A stretch of DNA of 60,379 bases from Betaproteobacteria bacterium (GCA_016195915.1 JACPYS010000065.1:1-60379); one strand, 5' to 3'. Positions 50,078 through 59,649 are shown, counted from the stretch's first letter. Translations and numbers: made by a program. Notes: a model not told the origin generated them from the letters alone.

Positions 50078-51298
50078 ATGCCGCTCGAAAAACCGGCCGC
50101 GCCGGCACCCGGATTTCGCGCGCTCCTCGCGGACTTCGGCGGGCTGTATGCGCTCAGCGCGCTGGTGGCGTTCATCTTCGCGGCCTCGGGCCCGGTCGCG
50201 ATCATTCTTGCCGTCGGCACGCGCGGCGGCTTGAGCGAAGCCGATCTCGCCTCGTGGATTTTCGGCGCATTCTTCGTGAACGGATTGCTCAGCATCACGT
50301 TCTGCTGGTGGTACCGCGAGCCGCTGGTGTTCTTCTGGACGATTCCGGGGACGGTGCTGGTCGGTCCCGCACTCGGCCATCTCACCTTCGCGCAGGTGAT
50401 CGGCGCCTACCTCGCCACCGGCGTGCTGATGCTCGCGCTGGGCCTCTCCGGATGGGTGCGGCGCTGTATGGAAGCGGTGCCGATGCCGATCGTAATGGGC
50501 ATGGTGGCGGGCGTGTTCCTGCGCTTCGGGCTCGATCTGGTATTCGCGATACGCGACGATTTTGCCATCGCCGCGCCGATGACGGCCGCGTTCCTCGCGC
50601 TTTCGGCCTCGCCCGGCCTCGCGCGCCGCGTGCCGCCGCTGATCGGTGCGATGATCGTCGGCGCCGTGATGGTCGCTGCGCTCGGCCGTTTCGAAGGCGG
50701 CACCGGCGTCGCCGCGCTTGCCCGGCCCAACCTGTATGCACCGCAGTTTTCCTGGCAGGCGATGATCGAGCTGGTGGTGCCGCTCGCGATCACCGTGCTG
50801 GTGGTGCAGAACGGCCAGGGCTTCGCGGTACTGCGCGCGGCCGGCCACGCACCACCGATCAACGCCATCGCCGCCGCCTGCGGCGCGGCGTCGCTCGTGA
50901 CCGCGTTCGCCGGCGCCGTTTCCACCTGTCTCACGGGCCCGGTCAACGCCATCATCACGGGAACGGGCGAAAAGCACAGGCACTACACCGCGGGAATCTT
51001 CGTCGGCGTGCTCGCCCTTGCATTCGGTCTGCTCTCGCCCCTGTTCACGCACTTGCTGCTGGCGACGCCGCGCGCGTTCATCGCCGCGCTCGCCGGTCTC
51101 GCCATGTTGCGCGTGCTGCAAACGGCGTTCGCCACCTCGTTCAGCGGGCGTTTCACGCTCGGTTCGCTGGTCAGTTTTCTCGTGACCGTCGCCGACGTGG
51201 CAATATTCACCATCGGCGCGCCTTTCTGGGGACTGATCTTCGGATTTGCGGTCGCCTGGCTGCTGGAGCGCGCCGACTTTCGCCCGCGGCAAAACTGA
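50078..51298 (+). CDS. benE: BenE-family benzoate/H+ symporter-like protein
   Basis: A 406-residue membrane protein of the BenE family with about 11-12 helices. Family segments: ALVAFIFAASGPVAIILAVG, WTIPGTVLVGPALGHLTFAQ, VPMPIVMGMVAGVFLRFGLD and VVQNGQGFAVLRAAGHAPPI. Members import benzoate with protons; no benzoate-degradation genes are adjacent, so the physiological substrate is uncertain. Immediately upstream of gshA. Confidence 0.88.
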   Translation: MPLEKPAAPAPGFRALLADFGGLYALSALVAFIFAASGPVAIILAVGTRGGLSEADLASWIFGAFFVNGLLSITFCWWYREPLVFFWTIPGTVLVGPALGHLTFAQVIGAYLATGVLMLALGLSGWVRRCMEAVPMPIVMGMVAGVFLRFGLDLVFAIRDDFAIAAPMTAAFLALSASPGLARRVPPLIGAMIVGAVMVAALGRFEGGTGVAALARPNLYAPQFSWQAMIELVVPLAITVLVVQNGQGFAVLRAAGHAPPINAIAAACGAASLVTAFAGAVSTCLTGPVNAIITGTGEKHRHYTAGIFVGVLALAFGLLSPLFTHLLLATPRAFIAALAGLAMLRVLQTAFATSFSGRFTLGSLVSFLVTVADVAIFTIGAPFWGLIFGFAVAWLLERADFRPRQN

Positions 51299-51317
51299 GA
51301 TTTCGAGGAACGACCCC

Positions 51318-52856
51318 ATGAGCAACTTCCAGCTACGCCTGCGCGAACTCTCGAGCGAAACGCTGAAGGGCATCCGCCGCGGCATCGAGAAGGAGAGCCT
51401 GCGCGTGCGCCCCGACGGCAAGCTCTCCACGCTGGCGCATCCGGCTGCGCTCGGTTCAGCGCTCACCCACCCGCGCATCACCACCGATTTCAGCGAATCG
51501 CAGCTTGAACTCATCACCGGCGTGCACGCGGGCGTCGAGGCCTGCCTCGAAGAGCTCACGCAGATCCATCAGGTCGTGTATCACAATATCGGCGACGAGA
51601 TGCTTTGGTGCGCGAGCATGCCCTGCGGACTGCCCGGGGACGACGTGATCCCACTCGGACGTTACGGTTCATCCAACGTCGGCCGCGCGAAGACGGTATA
51701 CCGCATGGGCCTTTCGCACCGCTACGGCCGCCGCATGCAGACCATATCCGGCATTCACTACAACTTCTCCCTGCCCGGCGTTTCCAACGACGGCTACTTT
51801 TCGCTGATCCGAAATTTCCGGCGCCATTCCTGGTTGCTGCTGTACCTGTTCGGCGCTTCGCCCTCGGTGTGCTCGAGCTTTGTCGCCGGGCGCGAGCACG
51901 ACCTGCAGGAACTCAAACGAGGCACGATGTACCGCCCCGGGGCCACCTCGATGCGCATGGGACGGCTCGGCTACCAGAGCGACGCCCAGGCCTCGCTCGC
52001 GGTGAGCTACAACAGCCTCGAGAGCTACGGCGCTTCGCTGCAGGACGCTCTCACGCGTCCCTATCCGCCCTACGAGGCGATCGGCCTGAGGGAAGGTGAG
52101 AACCCGGCGGGCGACGGCGTGGAAACCTACCGGCAGCTCGCCACCAGCCTGCTGCAGATCGAAAACGAGTTCTACGGCACCATCCGCCCGAAGCGCATCA
52201 TCCGGCGCGGCGAGCGTCCGCTGCACGCGCTGCGCGAGCGCGGCGTCGAGTATGTGGAAGTGCGCCTGATGGACCTCGATCCGTTTCGCGCGATCGGCAT
52301 CGGCGCGGAAACGATCCGCTTTCTCGATGTGTTTCTGCTGCACTGCCTGCTCAGCGACAGCCCGCCGGACACGCCCGAGGAGATCGCCGCGCTCGCCCGC
52401 AACCAGCACCGCGCGGCCGCGCGCGGCCGCGAGCCCGGCCTTCACCTGGAGCGGCGTGGCGAGGAGGTGGGAATGATCGAATGGGCCCGGCAGGTGGCGC
52501 TCGAGTACGAGCCGATAGCCGCAGCGCTCGATGCGGCACACCGTGGGAGCGCCTACCGCGATGCGCTCGCCGCGGCGGTTGCGGCGCTGGGCGATCCGGC
52601 GTCGGTGCCATCGGCGCACGTGCTCGCCGATATGGCGCAGAACCACGACGACACCTACGTTCACTTCGCCCTCGCACAGTCCCTCAAACACCGGGCGAGC
52701 TTCCAGGGCCTGCCTTTCCCCGATGAAGTCGCGCAGCGCTTCGCGCGCATGGCGCGGGAGTCGATCGAAGAGCAGCGCCGGATCGAAGCCGCCGACACGG
52801 TGCCCTTCGAAATGTACCGGCAACAGTACCTGTCGCACGAGAAGCTGGGGGTTTAG
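51318..52856 (+). CDS. gshA: Glutamate-cysteine ligase GshA (E. coli type)
   Basis: A 512-residue enzyme making gamma-glutamylcysteine, the first step of glutathione synthesis. Start at ATG 51318 with GAGGAA upstream: then GIRRGIEKESLRVRPDGKLS, HPRITTDFSESQLELITGVH, ISGIHYNFSLP and EYVEVRLMDLDPFRAIGIGA. These are landmarks of the proteobacterial class 1 enzyme, and length is normal. A longer frame running back into the transporter gene is not used. Confidence 0.96.
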   Translation: MSNFQLRLRELSSETLKGIRRGIEKESLRVRPDGKLSTLAHPAALGSALTHPRITTDFSESQLELITGVHAGVEACLEELTQIHQVVYHNIGDEMLWCASMPCGLPGDDVIPLGRYGSSNVGRAKTVYRMGLSHRYGRRMQTISGIHYNFSLPGVSNDGYFSLIRNFRRHSWLLLYLFGASPSVCSSFVAGREHDLQELKRGTMYRPGATSMRMGRLGYQSDAQASLAVSYNSLESYGASLQDALTRPYPPYEAIGLREGENPAGDGVETYRQLATSLLQIENEFYGTIRPKRIIRRGERPLHALRERGVEYVEVRLMDLDPFRAIGIGAETIRFLDVFLLHCLLSDSPPDTPEEIAALARNQHRAAARGREPGLHLERRGEEVGMIEWARQVALEYEPIAAALDAAHRGSAYRDALAAAVAALGDPASVPSAHVLADMAQNHDDTYVHFALAQSLKHRASFQGLPFPDEVAQRFARMARESIEEQRRIEAADTVPFEMYRQQYLSHEKLGV

Positions 52857-52907
52857 GCAACGGGAGTAAATTCCGGCGGGCGGTGCTGTCCTCCGGAGAA
52901 CGAGACA

Positions 52908-54146
52908 ATGACACGCAAGGTCGCGGTGATCGGGGCGGGAATCGTCGGCGTGTGCTGCGCCGGATGGCTGCAGCGCAAAGGTTTCTCGGTGACGCTGATC
53001 GACCGCGACGGACCCGGCGAGGGCACTTCGTTCGGCAACGCCGGTTCGCTCTCGCCGAGTGCAGTGTTGCCGGTGGCCATGCCCGGCATGCTCAAACAGG
53101 TTCCCGGCTGGCTGCTCGATCCCCTCGGGCCACTCACCATCCGCTGGTCGTACCTGCCCAGGGCCGCGCCATGGCTCTGGCGCTTCCTGCGCTGCGCGAA
53201 CGAAGCACAGATGTGGCACACCGCGCATGCCATGCGCGGCCTGCTCACGCCGATGTTCGAGTGCTACGAGCCGTTGATCAGGAATGCACACGCCGAAGAC
53301 CTCGTCCGGCGCGAGGGATGCCTCTACGTCTATGACTCCGAAGAGACGTTCAGGGCGGGCAAGCCGATGCAGGATCTGCGGCGCAAGCTCGGCGCCGTCC
53401 TCGAAGACCTCACCGAAAGCGACATCCAGCGTCTCGAACCTGCGTTGTCCCGCAAGTTCAGATGGGGCATTTATGCCCCGGCAAACGGCCTCACAGTCAA
53501 TCCGCATCGCCTTACCAGGACGCTGGCCGAACAGGTCGTCGCGGATGGCGGCCGCCTGCTGCGCGCCGAAATCAGCGACATAGAGGTCGGCGGCGATGGC
53601 GCGAAGATCATCCGCACTCCCGCGGGCGCAGACACGGCCGACGTGGTGGTGATCGCGGCCGGCGCCTGGTCGCACCGGCTCGCCGCGCGCTTCGGGGACC
53701 GGATTCCGCTGGAAACCCAGCGTGGCTACCATGTGACGATGGCCAAGCCGGGCGTGAAGGCGCAACGCATGGTCAACTGGGTGCGAAGAAGAGTGTTCGC
53801 GACGCCCATGGAGATGGGGCTGCGGGTCGCCGGCACAGTGGAAATCGCCGGCCTCGAAGCGGCGCCGAACTGGCGGCGCGCCGAAATTCTCCTGGGCCTC
53901 GCAAAGGAGATGTATCCGGATCTCGACACCTCCGAGAGCACGCACTGGATGGGGCATCGCCCGTGCCTGCCCGACAGCCTGCCTGTGATCGGCCCCTCAC
54001 CGCGTGCGGCGGGAATCTTCTACGCGTTCGGACACCAGCACGTCGGCATGTGCGGCGCTCCCGGCACGGGACGGACGATCGCTGAGCTGGTGAACGGCGA
54101 GAAGCCGCAGATCGACATCGAAGCGTTCCGCGCGGATCGGTTCTGA
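52908..54146 (+). CDS. DadA-like FAD-dependent D-amino acid dehydrogenase
   Basis: A 412-residue DAO-superfamily flavoprotein. The Rossmann motif is VAVIGAGIVGVCCAGWLQRK at residues 5-24, followed by EGTSFGNAGSLSPSAVLPVA, which is characteristic of DadA-type dehydrogenases. Later, VVVIAAGAWSHRLA and MGHRPCLPDSLPVIGPSP are conserved. It oxidises an amino or imino acid and passes electrons to the respiratory chain; the exact substrate is unknown. Followed 35 bases later by a Bug receptor, suggesting an uptake-oxidation pair. Confidence 0.9.
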   Translation: MTRKVAVIGAGIVGVCCAGWLQRKGFSVTLIDRDGPGEGTSFGNAGSLSPSAVLPVAMPGMLKQVPGWLLDPLGPLTIRWSYLPRAAPWLWRFLRCANEAQMWHTAHAMRGLLTPMFECYEPLIRNAHAEDLVRREGCLYVYDSEETFRAGKPMQDLRRKLGAVLEDLTESDIQRLEPALSRKFRWGIYAPANGLTVNPHRLTRTLAEQVVADGGRLLRAEISDIEVGGDGAKIIRTPAGADTADVVVIAAGAWSHRLAARFGDRIPLETQRGYHVTMAKPGVKAQRMVNWVRRRVFATPMEMGLRVAGTVEIAGLEAAPNWRRAEILLGLAKEMYPDLDTSESTHWMGHRPCLPDSLPVIGPSPRAAGIFYAFGHQHVGMCGAPGTGRTIAELVNGEKPQIDIEAFRADRF

Positions 54147-54181
54147 GTGCGCAAGCACGCGAATTTCCCGGAGGTCAGTCC

Positions 54182-55159
54182 ATGAACATCCCTGCCCGCA
54201 GACTTTTCTGGCTGATTTGCGGCGCGCTTGCGCCCGTTGTCGCAGCCGGTCCCGCGCCTGCGCAGGAATTCCCGAGCCGGCCGGTGCGAATTGTCGTTCC
54301 GTTTACCCCCGCAGGCGCGGTCGACATTCTCGGACGCATCGTTGCGGAGCGGCTAGGCACCCAGTGGAAACAGGGCGTGGTGGTGGAGAACCGTCCCGGT
54401 GCCGGGACCGTGATCGGCACGGACGCCGTCGCGAAGTCCGCGCCCGACGGCCATACGCTGCTGCTCGCCGTCACCGCGCATTCAGTGAACGCCACGCTGG
54501 TTGAAAAACTTCCCTTCGATCCGGTCAGGGACTTTGCGCCCGTCGTGCTCGCCGCCACGGCAGCCAACATCCTGGTCGCACATCCGTCCGTGCCGGCCGA
54601 ATCGGTACGCGAATTGATCGCGTTCGCCAAGGCAAATCCGGGAAAGATGAACGTGGGTTCGCCGGGCAAAGGCACCACGATGCACCTTGCGGCCGAGATG
54701 TTCAAAACGGCCGCCGGACTCGAGTTCACGATCGTCCATTACAAAGGCACGCAACCGTCGCTCAACGCCCTGCTGGCCGGGGAAGTGAGTTTTCTGTTCG
54801 ATGCCGGAGTTTCCGTTCCGATGGTCAGCGCGGGACGACTCAAGGCGCTCGCGGTCACCAGCGCGACGCGTGCCGCAATCCTGCCGGAACGGCCAACGAT
54901 GGTGGAGTCGGGCCTGCCCGCCTTCGAGGTGATCTCGTGGTACGGGTTTCTCGCGCCCTCCGGTACGCCGCGCCAGGTCGTGGCGACGCTCAACCGAGAA
55001 ATCAACGGCGTTCTGAAGGATCCCGACGCGCGCGCCCGAATCACGAAAATCGGGCTCGAACCCGCGGGCAGCACAGCGGAGGAATTCGATCAGTTCATCC
55101 GCGATCAGATCACACGATGGGAAAAGGTCGTCGCGTCCTCTGGCGTCAAGGAGCAGTAG
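54182..55159 (+). CDS. Tripartite tricarboxylate transporter receptor (Bug family)
   Basis: A 325-residue periplasmic receptor. Signal peptide about residues 1-26 (LFWLICGALAPVVAAGPAPA core). Mature protein starts QEFPSRPVRIVVPFTPAGAV, the Bug hallmark. DGHTLLLAVTAHSVNATL and VESGLPAFEVISWYGFLAPS further support it. An orphan receptor without TctAB in view. Probably expressed with the upstream amino-acid dehydrogenase. Confidence 0.93.
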   Translation: MNIPARRLFWLICGALAPVVAAGPAPAQEFPSRPVRIVVPFTPAGAVDILGRIVAERLGTQWKQGVVVENRPGAGTVIGTDAVAKSAPDGHTLLLAVTAHSVNATLVEKLPFDPVRDFAPVVLAATAANILVAHPSVPAESVRELIAFAKANPGKMNVGSPGKGTTMHLAAEMFKTAAGLEFTIVHYKGTQPSLNALLAGEVSFLFDAGVSVPMVSAGRLKALAVTSATRAAILPERPTMVESGLPAFEVISWYGFLAPSGTPRQVVATLNREINGVLKDPDARARITKIGLEPAGSTAEEFDQFIRDQITRWEKVVASSGVKEQ

Positions 55160-55193
55160 GCGGCGGGCGCATCGGCGAAGACTGCCAGAGCGT

Positions 55194-57194
55194 CTATGCC
55201 CACATCCCCCGCAGCTTGTCGGCAACGTTCACCTGCGATGCATCCTGCACCGGCCCGGAGAGAGCGCCCTCGCCCTCGGGCCAAACGACTTCTTCCAGGC
55301 AGGCCATCACCTTACGCGTGAGGAAGCGGCTCTTCGCGCCGTAGACGTGCCGGTCGCCCATGCGCGACTGCTGCGTCACGTAGTACTTAAGTGGAGCGAG
55401 CAGGTGCAGTTCGTTTTTTGCGCGCGTCATCGCTACGTAGAGCAGGCGCCGCTCTTCCTCGACCTGTTCCGGCTTGCCGGTCGAGAACTCCGAGGGAAAG
55501 TTGCCATCGGCCACGTTGAGCAGGTGCACCGCGTCCCACTCCTGGCCCTTTGCCGAGTGGATGGTCGAGAGCACCAGATAGTCTTCGTCGAGGAGCGGAG
55601 TGCCCGCGCGGTCGCCGGCGGCTTGCGGCGGGTCGAGTGCGAGTTCGGTGAGGTAACGCTCGCGCGTAGCGAACTGCTGCGCGATGCGCTCGAGCTGCAG
55701 CAGGTCCCCTGCCCTCACCTGCGCCGCTTCGTAGAGTCTCTCCAGATGCGGTTCATACCACTCACGCACCCGGGCGACCTGCCCCGCCCAGGGCGGCTCG
55801 GGCGCGCCGAGCGCGGCCATCAATGCGTCGAACTCCGGCAGATGGGTCTTCAGGCTCATCCACGAAAACGCCTGCGCCTCGAACTGCTCGAAGATCCTCG
55901 CGGCGATGCCCGGCCCGATGCCCTGCTGAAGCTGCAACGCGCGGAACGCGGCGACGCGGTTCTTCGGGTTGTCCGCCCAGCGCAGCACCGCGAGCAAGTC
56001 CTTCACGTGTGCCGCTTCCAGGAACTTTAGACCGCCGTACTTTACGTAGGGAATGTTCCGGCGCACCAGCTCCAGCTCCAGCACGTCGGAATGGTGTGAA
56101 CTCCTGAACAGCACCGCCTGGCGTCTGAGCGCCACGCCGCGCTCGCGCGTCTCCAGCACCCGTGTCACCACGTACTCCGCCTGCCCGCGGTCATCGAGCA
56201 GCGTCACGTATTTCGGCCGCTCGCCCGGCCCGCGCTTCGCCTGCAGCGTCTTGCGATATTGCCGCTCGCCCTGCCCGATCAGCGCATTCGCCGCGTCGAG
56301 GATGCCCTGCGTGGAGCGGAAGTTTTCTTCCAGCGTCACCACCTGCGCGCCCGGCGTGTACTGCGCAGGGAACCCCAGGATGTTCTCGACTGTCGCAGCG
56401 CGAAACGAATAGATCGACTGCGCGTCGTCGCCGACCACCGTCACTCCCTCGCCCGAGGGCCGCAAGCGCAGCAGGATCTGCGCCTGCAGCGCGTTGGTGT
56501 CCTGGTACTCGTCCACCAGGATCCGGTCGAATTGCGCGCCGATCGCGCGCGCGAGCCCATCGTCGGCCATCATTGCGTGCCAGTAGAGCAGCAGGTCATC
56601 GTAATCGAGCGCCTGGTTGGAGAGCTTCCTCTCGACGTACGCGCGGTACAGCCCCGTGAGTTCCTCCTCCCACTCGGCGCACCATGGAAACACCTCCCGC
56701 AGCGTGCCGGCGAGCGGCGCCTGCGTGTTCACGCGGTGAGAGTAGATCGCGAGGCAGGTGTCCTTGCGCGGGAAACGCTTCTCCGACGAGGACAGGCCGC
56801 GCTCGTGGCGCACCAGGTCCATCAGGTCGGCCGCGTCGCCGCGATCGAGCACGCTGAAGTTCTCATCCAGACCCAGGCGCGCGGCGTAGTGCCGGATCAG
56901 GCGGTTGGCAACTGAGTGGAACGTCCCCGACCAGGGCAGCCTCACCTCCTTCAGAACCTCGCCGACGATGCGCTGCGCGCGGCGCGTCATTTCCACCGCC
57001 GCGCGGCGCGTGAAGGTGAGAAGCAGAATCCGCTCCGGATTCACTCCCTCCAGAACCAGGTGCGCGACCCGGTGCGCGAGCGTGTTGGTCTTACCCGTGC
57101 CCGCGCCGGCGATGATGAGGAGCGCTCCGGCACCGGATCGCGCGGCGGCACGCTGGGCGGGATTCAGACGGTCGAAGGCGGTTGCGGTGGCCAC
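55194..57194 (-). CDS. UvrD/Rep-family ATP-dependent helicase
   Basis: A 666-residue superfamily 1A helicase with a GTG start. Motifs in order: Q motif LNPAQRAAA; Walker A IIAGAGTGKTNTLAHRVAHL near residue 30; Ia FTRRAAVEMTRRA; II ILVDEYQDTNALQ near 225; III VVGDDAQSIYSFRAA; IV VTLEENFRSTQ; V LSTIHSAKGQEWDAVHLLNV near 555; VI RRLLYVAMTRAKNELHLL. About 60 residues shorter than classic UvrD/PcrA and a separate paralogue group. Likely in DNA repair or restart. Confidence 0.93.
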   Translation of the reverse strand: MATATAFDRLNPAQRAAARSGAGALLIIAGAGTGKTNTLAHRVAHLVLEGVNPERILLLTFTRRAAVEMTRRAQRIVGEVLKEVRLPWSGTFHSVANRLIRHYAARLGLDENFSVLDRGDAADLMDLVRHERGLSSSEKRFPRKDTCLAIYSHRVNTQAPLAGTLREVFPWCAEWEEELTGLYRAYVERKLSNQALDYDDLLLYWHAMMADDGLARAIGAQFDRILVDEYQDTNALQAQILLRLRPSGEGVTVVGDDAQSIYSFRAATVENILGFPAQYTPGAQVVTLEENFRSTQGILDAANALIGQGERQYRKTLQAKRGPGERPKYVTLLDDRGQAEYVVTRVLETRERGVALRRQAVLFRSSHHSDVLELELVRRNIPYVKYGGLKFLEAAHVKDLLAVLRWADNPKNRVAAFRALQLQQGIGPGIAARIFEQFEAQAFSWMSLKTHLPEFDALMAALGAPEPPWAGQVARVREWYEPHLERLYEAAQVRAGDLLQLERIAQQFATRERYLTELALDPPQAAGDRAGTPLLDEDYLVLSTIHSAKGQEWDAVHLLNVADGNFPSEFSTGKPEQVEEERRLLYVAMTRAKNELHLLAPLKYYVTQQSRMGDRHVYGAKSRFLTRKVMACLEEVVWPEGEGALSGPVQDASQVNVADKLRGMWA

Positions 57195-57331
57195 GGGGGC
57201 AACTATAGGCGATTACTGTATATCTAACCAGTCCCGCAGCGCCTGTACATTCCACATAAACCGTCGCTCGTTCGCCGGGCGCCCGCAGGTGCGGGGGTTC
57301 GAAGGGTGGGACTGGCTGAATCTCTGCCGGC

Positions 57332-57859
57332 TCAGAGCAGTTCTGATTCGCGTACGGCGCGCCGCGGCCGGCCGCGCGGGCGGTGCGGGTTTGCGGCGCG
57401 CGGCAACACTGCGTAGATTGCCGCAGCTTCGCGAACATCGAGGGTAAACGGGCTGCGCACCGTGACCGCCCCGTATACGCCGCTGTCCTGAAGATCTTCC
57501 GTCAGCAGCAGCGCGCAATCCTGCAGTTGCGCGGCGGCGACAATCATGCTGTCCCACCAGGAAATGCGGTGACGCTGTTCGACTTCCCTCGCTCGCCGGA
57601 ACAGCGTCTCGTCCACCGGCTGCGGCTCCCAGGCGAGATACTTGGCGACCCGCGTCCATGCCTCTTGCGCAGGGAGGCGCGTGCCGGATTTTCTCGTGAG
57701 ATCGACGTAGTACTCCGAGAGCACCTGGATGCTTGTGCGTCCCGATTGCTCCTGCCACAAGCGGTCGAGCCAGGCAATTGCGCGTGGCTGTTTGACCGGC
57801 TCGCGGTCATCGCTTGCGTAGAGGAAGACGTTAGCGTCGACGAAGAGCGGCGCGGTCAT
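57332..57859 (-). CDS. PIN-domain toxin with extended C-terminus
   Basis: A 175-residue PIN protein. Acidic residues: Asp in LFVDANVFLYASDD (near 8), Glu in VLSEYYVDL (near 48), Asp in WWDSMIVAAA (near 102) and Asp in LTEDLQDSG (near 121). The domain ends near residue 145; a further 30 residues rich in Arg and Pro (ANPHRPRGRPRRAVRESELL) are unusual for VapC and may be a read-on after loss of a nearer stop. It overlaps its antitoxin by 29 bases. Confidence 0.85.
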   Translation of the reverse strand: MTAPLFVDANVFLYASDDREPVKQPRAIAWLDRLWQEQSGRTSIQVLSEYYVDLTRKSGTRLPAQEAWTRVAKYLAWEPQPVDETLFRRAREVEQRHRISWWDSMIVAAAQLQDCALLLTEDLQDSGVYGAVTVRSPFTLDVREAAAIYAVLPRAANPHRPRGRPRRAVRESELL

Positions 57860-58079
57860 TCACCTCTTCCCTCGTAAGGTACCGTTCGCCGGGCCCCTTG
57901 AGCCTCACTGGCTTCTCCGCCAGAAACGCCTTGTAGGCTTCCTCGTACTCCCGCGAATGCCGCATCTTTCCGTGCAGCATCTCACCCAGGTAGCGGGAAA
58001 GACTCATGTTGCGCTCCGCCGCCTGCACCCGCGCCCAGGCCGCCGCCTGTTCATCCAGCGTGATGGTGATGTTCTTCAT
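57831..58079 (-). CDS. Ribbon-helix-helix antitoxin
   Basis: An 82-residue protein: KNITITLDEQAAAWARVQAA then RNMSLSRYLGEMLHGKMRHS, the strand-helix-helix of CopG/VapB-like antitoxins with a toxin-binding tail (RYLTREEVNDRAALRRR). Partner of the PIN toxin. The perfect palindrome just upstream is its probable operator. Confidence 0.85.
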   Translation of the reverse strand: MKNITITLDEQAAAWARVQAAERNMSLSRYLGEMLHGKMRHSREYEEAYKAFLAEKPVRLKGPGERYLTREEVNDRAALRRR

Positions 58080-58098
58080 CCGAACTCCAGCATCCTTT

Positions 58099-58121
58099 AA
58101 TTACACTAATTTAGTGTAATT
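58099..58121. promoter_or_regulatory. Perfect 23-base palindrome, antitoxin operator
   Basis: The arms AATTACACTAA and TTAGTGTAATT flank a single T. It lies 20 bases before the antitoxin ATG. A further related half-site (TTTAGCACAA) follows at about 58120-58129. It is AT-rich in a GC-rich genome and includes likely promoter DNA. Confidence 0.65.
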
Positions 58122-58174
58122 TAGCACAAGGTCCGTGTGTTTTCCAGGCCCGCCCCCGCTTCCAATGCGCGGCC

Positions 58175-59341
58175 CTACCAGGCCGTCTCCAGCAGCCGCA
58201 CCAGATCGATCGGGTCATTGACCGGCCGCGGGTTGGTCTTCACCCAGAGGTTTTCCGCCGCGCCGCGCGCGATCTGATCGAACTGCGATTGCTCGACCCC
58301 CAGATCGCGCAAGCGCGTCGGCAGCCCGAGGCCCGCAACCAGGTCGGCCACCGCCCGCGGCGCATCCACATCGCTGCGGCCCAGCGCTTCGGCGATCCGG
58401 GCTTGCGCGTCGCGCGTGACATCGGAATTCCATCGCATCACGTGAGGCAGCATGATGCAGGACGTGTAGCCGTGGCTCATGCCGGTGACCGCGCCCAGAC
58501 TGTGTCCGAGGCCGTGGCTCGCGCCGTAGGGCACGCGCAGGATGCCGAAGCCCGACAGCCACGCCGCCTGCAGGCATTCGAGCCGCGCGGCCATGTCCCT
58601 GGGGTCGGTTTTCGTTTGTTTCAACGAACGTCCGAACAGGCGCAGCGCGTGCAACGAGGTCGCCTCGATCAGCGGCGAGGATTGGATCGAGCAGATGCCC
58701 TCCACCGCGTGGTCGACGGCACGAATCGCGGTAGAGAGCCACAGCCACTCGGGCGTGTGGACGGTGACTTCGGGATCGAGGATCACCGCCGCCGCGCCGA
58801 TCTGCTTCCCGGCATAGCCGTCCTTCACCTTGCGCACCGGGTCGGTACAGCCGCCAAAATCGGAAAACTCCGCCGCCGACAGCGTGGTCGAGAGCACGAT
58901 CTGGCGGAACGGCGGAGGCTTGACCGCCGGTGTGTGGCGGCTGCCGTCCGGGTTCACCCGCAGGTGGTAATCCCCGAGCTGCTCGGATTTGGTTACACCA
59001 TGCGCGAGCGCGATCAGCATCACCTTGACGGTGTCGATCGCGGTGCCTCCGCCGAAGGTCAATACCAGGTCCGGGTCGGCCGAACGCGCGGCCTCGGCCG
59101 CGGCAATCACGCTCGTGCGCGGCGTGTGCTCCCGGCATTCATCGAACGTTCCCGCGCAGCGGCCCCCGAGTGCGTCGCGGATCTTCTCCACCGCACCGGT
59201 GGTGCGGTTGAGCGTCCTGCTGGTGACGATGAACACGCGCTTCGCGCCGCGCCGGTCGGCTTCCTCGAGCACGGCCTGCGCGGCGGGTTTGCCCCAGATC
59301 ACGCGGTCCTGGGCGAGAAATTCGTGCATGCCGGAGTTCAT
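58175..59341 (-). CDS. Iron-containing alcohol dehydrogenase family protein
   Basis: A 388-residue group III dehydrogenase. N-terminal NAD domain with VIWGKPAAQAVLEEADRRGA and FGGGTAIDTVKVMLI near residue 95. Metal-binding His residues lie in the C-terminal domain: VDHAVEGICSI near 200, and GASHGLGHSLGAVTGMSHGY near 265-285. Related to maleylacetate reductase and 1,3-propanediol-type enzymes; substrate unknown. ATG 59341 chosen because GGAG lies about 8 bases upstream; an in-frame ATG four codons later is possible. Confidence 0.88.
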   Translation of the reverse strand: MNSGMHEFLAQDRVIWGKPAAQAVLEEADRRGAKRVFIVTSRTLNRTTGAVEKIRDALGGRCAGTFDECREHTPRTSVIAAAEAARSADPDLVLTFGGGTAIDTVKVMLIALAHGVTKSEQLGDYHLRVNPDGSRHTPAVKPPPFRQIVLSTTLSAAEFSDFGGCTDPVRKVKDGYAGKQIGAAAVILDPEVTVHTPEWLWLSTAIRAVDHAVEGICSIQSSPLIEATSLHALRLFGRSLKQTKTDPRDMAARLECLQAAWLSGFGILRVPYGASHGLGHSLGAVTGMSHGYTSCIMLPHVMRWNSDVTRDAQARIAEALGRSDVDAPRAVADLVAGLGLPTRLRDLGVEQSQFDQIARGAAENLWVKTNPRPVNDPIDLVRLLETAW

Positions 59342-59487
59342 CGGCGTCTCCGTGAATGACCTAGTTGGGAGTGTGCCAGAGCCCGAGAGGCTTTGATTTC
59401 CGTCGGGCGCGAGCGTAGGATTGCTGCAGAACTCCGATGCGCGCGAGGGAGACGCGCACGATGCCCGCAGTGTAAAGGAGGTTCGCC

Positions 59488-59649
59488 ATGTGCTACGAGT
59501 TCGAACGCGAGTACCTGCTTCGCCGTGCCGAAGAGGCGCGCAATGAGATGAAGAAGGCCGAACAGCGGATGAAGCAGGCGAAGCCGGCTGCGCCGGTGGC
59601 CCCCGCACCCGTGCACGGTGCCGATCAGCCGGAACCGGTTCCCGTCTGA
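59488..59649 (+). CDS. Small charged conserved-type protein (53 aa)
   Basis: Begins at ATG 59488 behind a strong AAAGGAGG site. The protein starts MCYEFEREYLLRRAEEARNE, continues as a charged helix (MKKAEQRMKQAKP) and ends in a Pro/Ala-rich tail. The composition and strong ribosome site support a genuine gene. Proteins starting MCYE(F/Y)ER are familiar as short hypotheticals in betaproteobacteria; function is unknown. Confidence 0.7.
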   Translation: MCYEFEREYLLRRAEEARNEMKKAEQRMKQAKPAAPVAPAPVHGADQPEPVPV

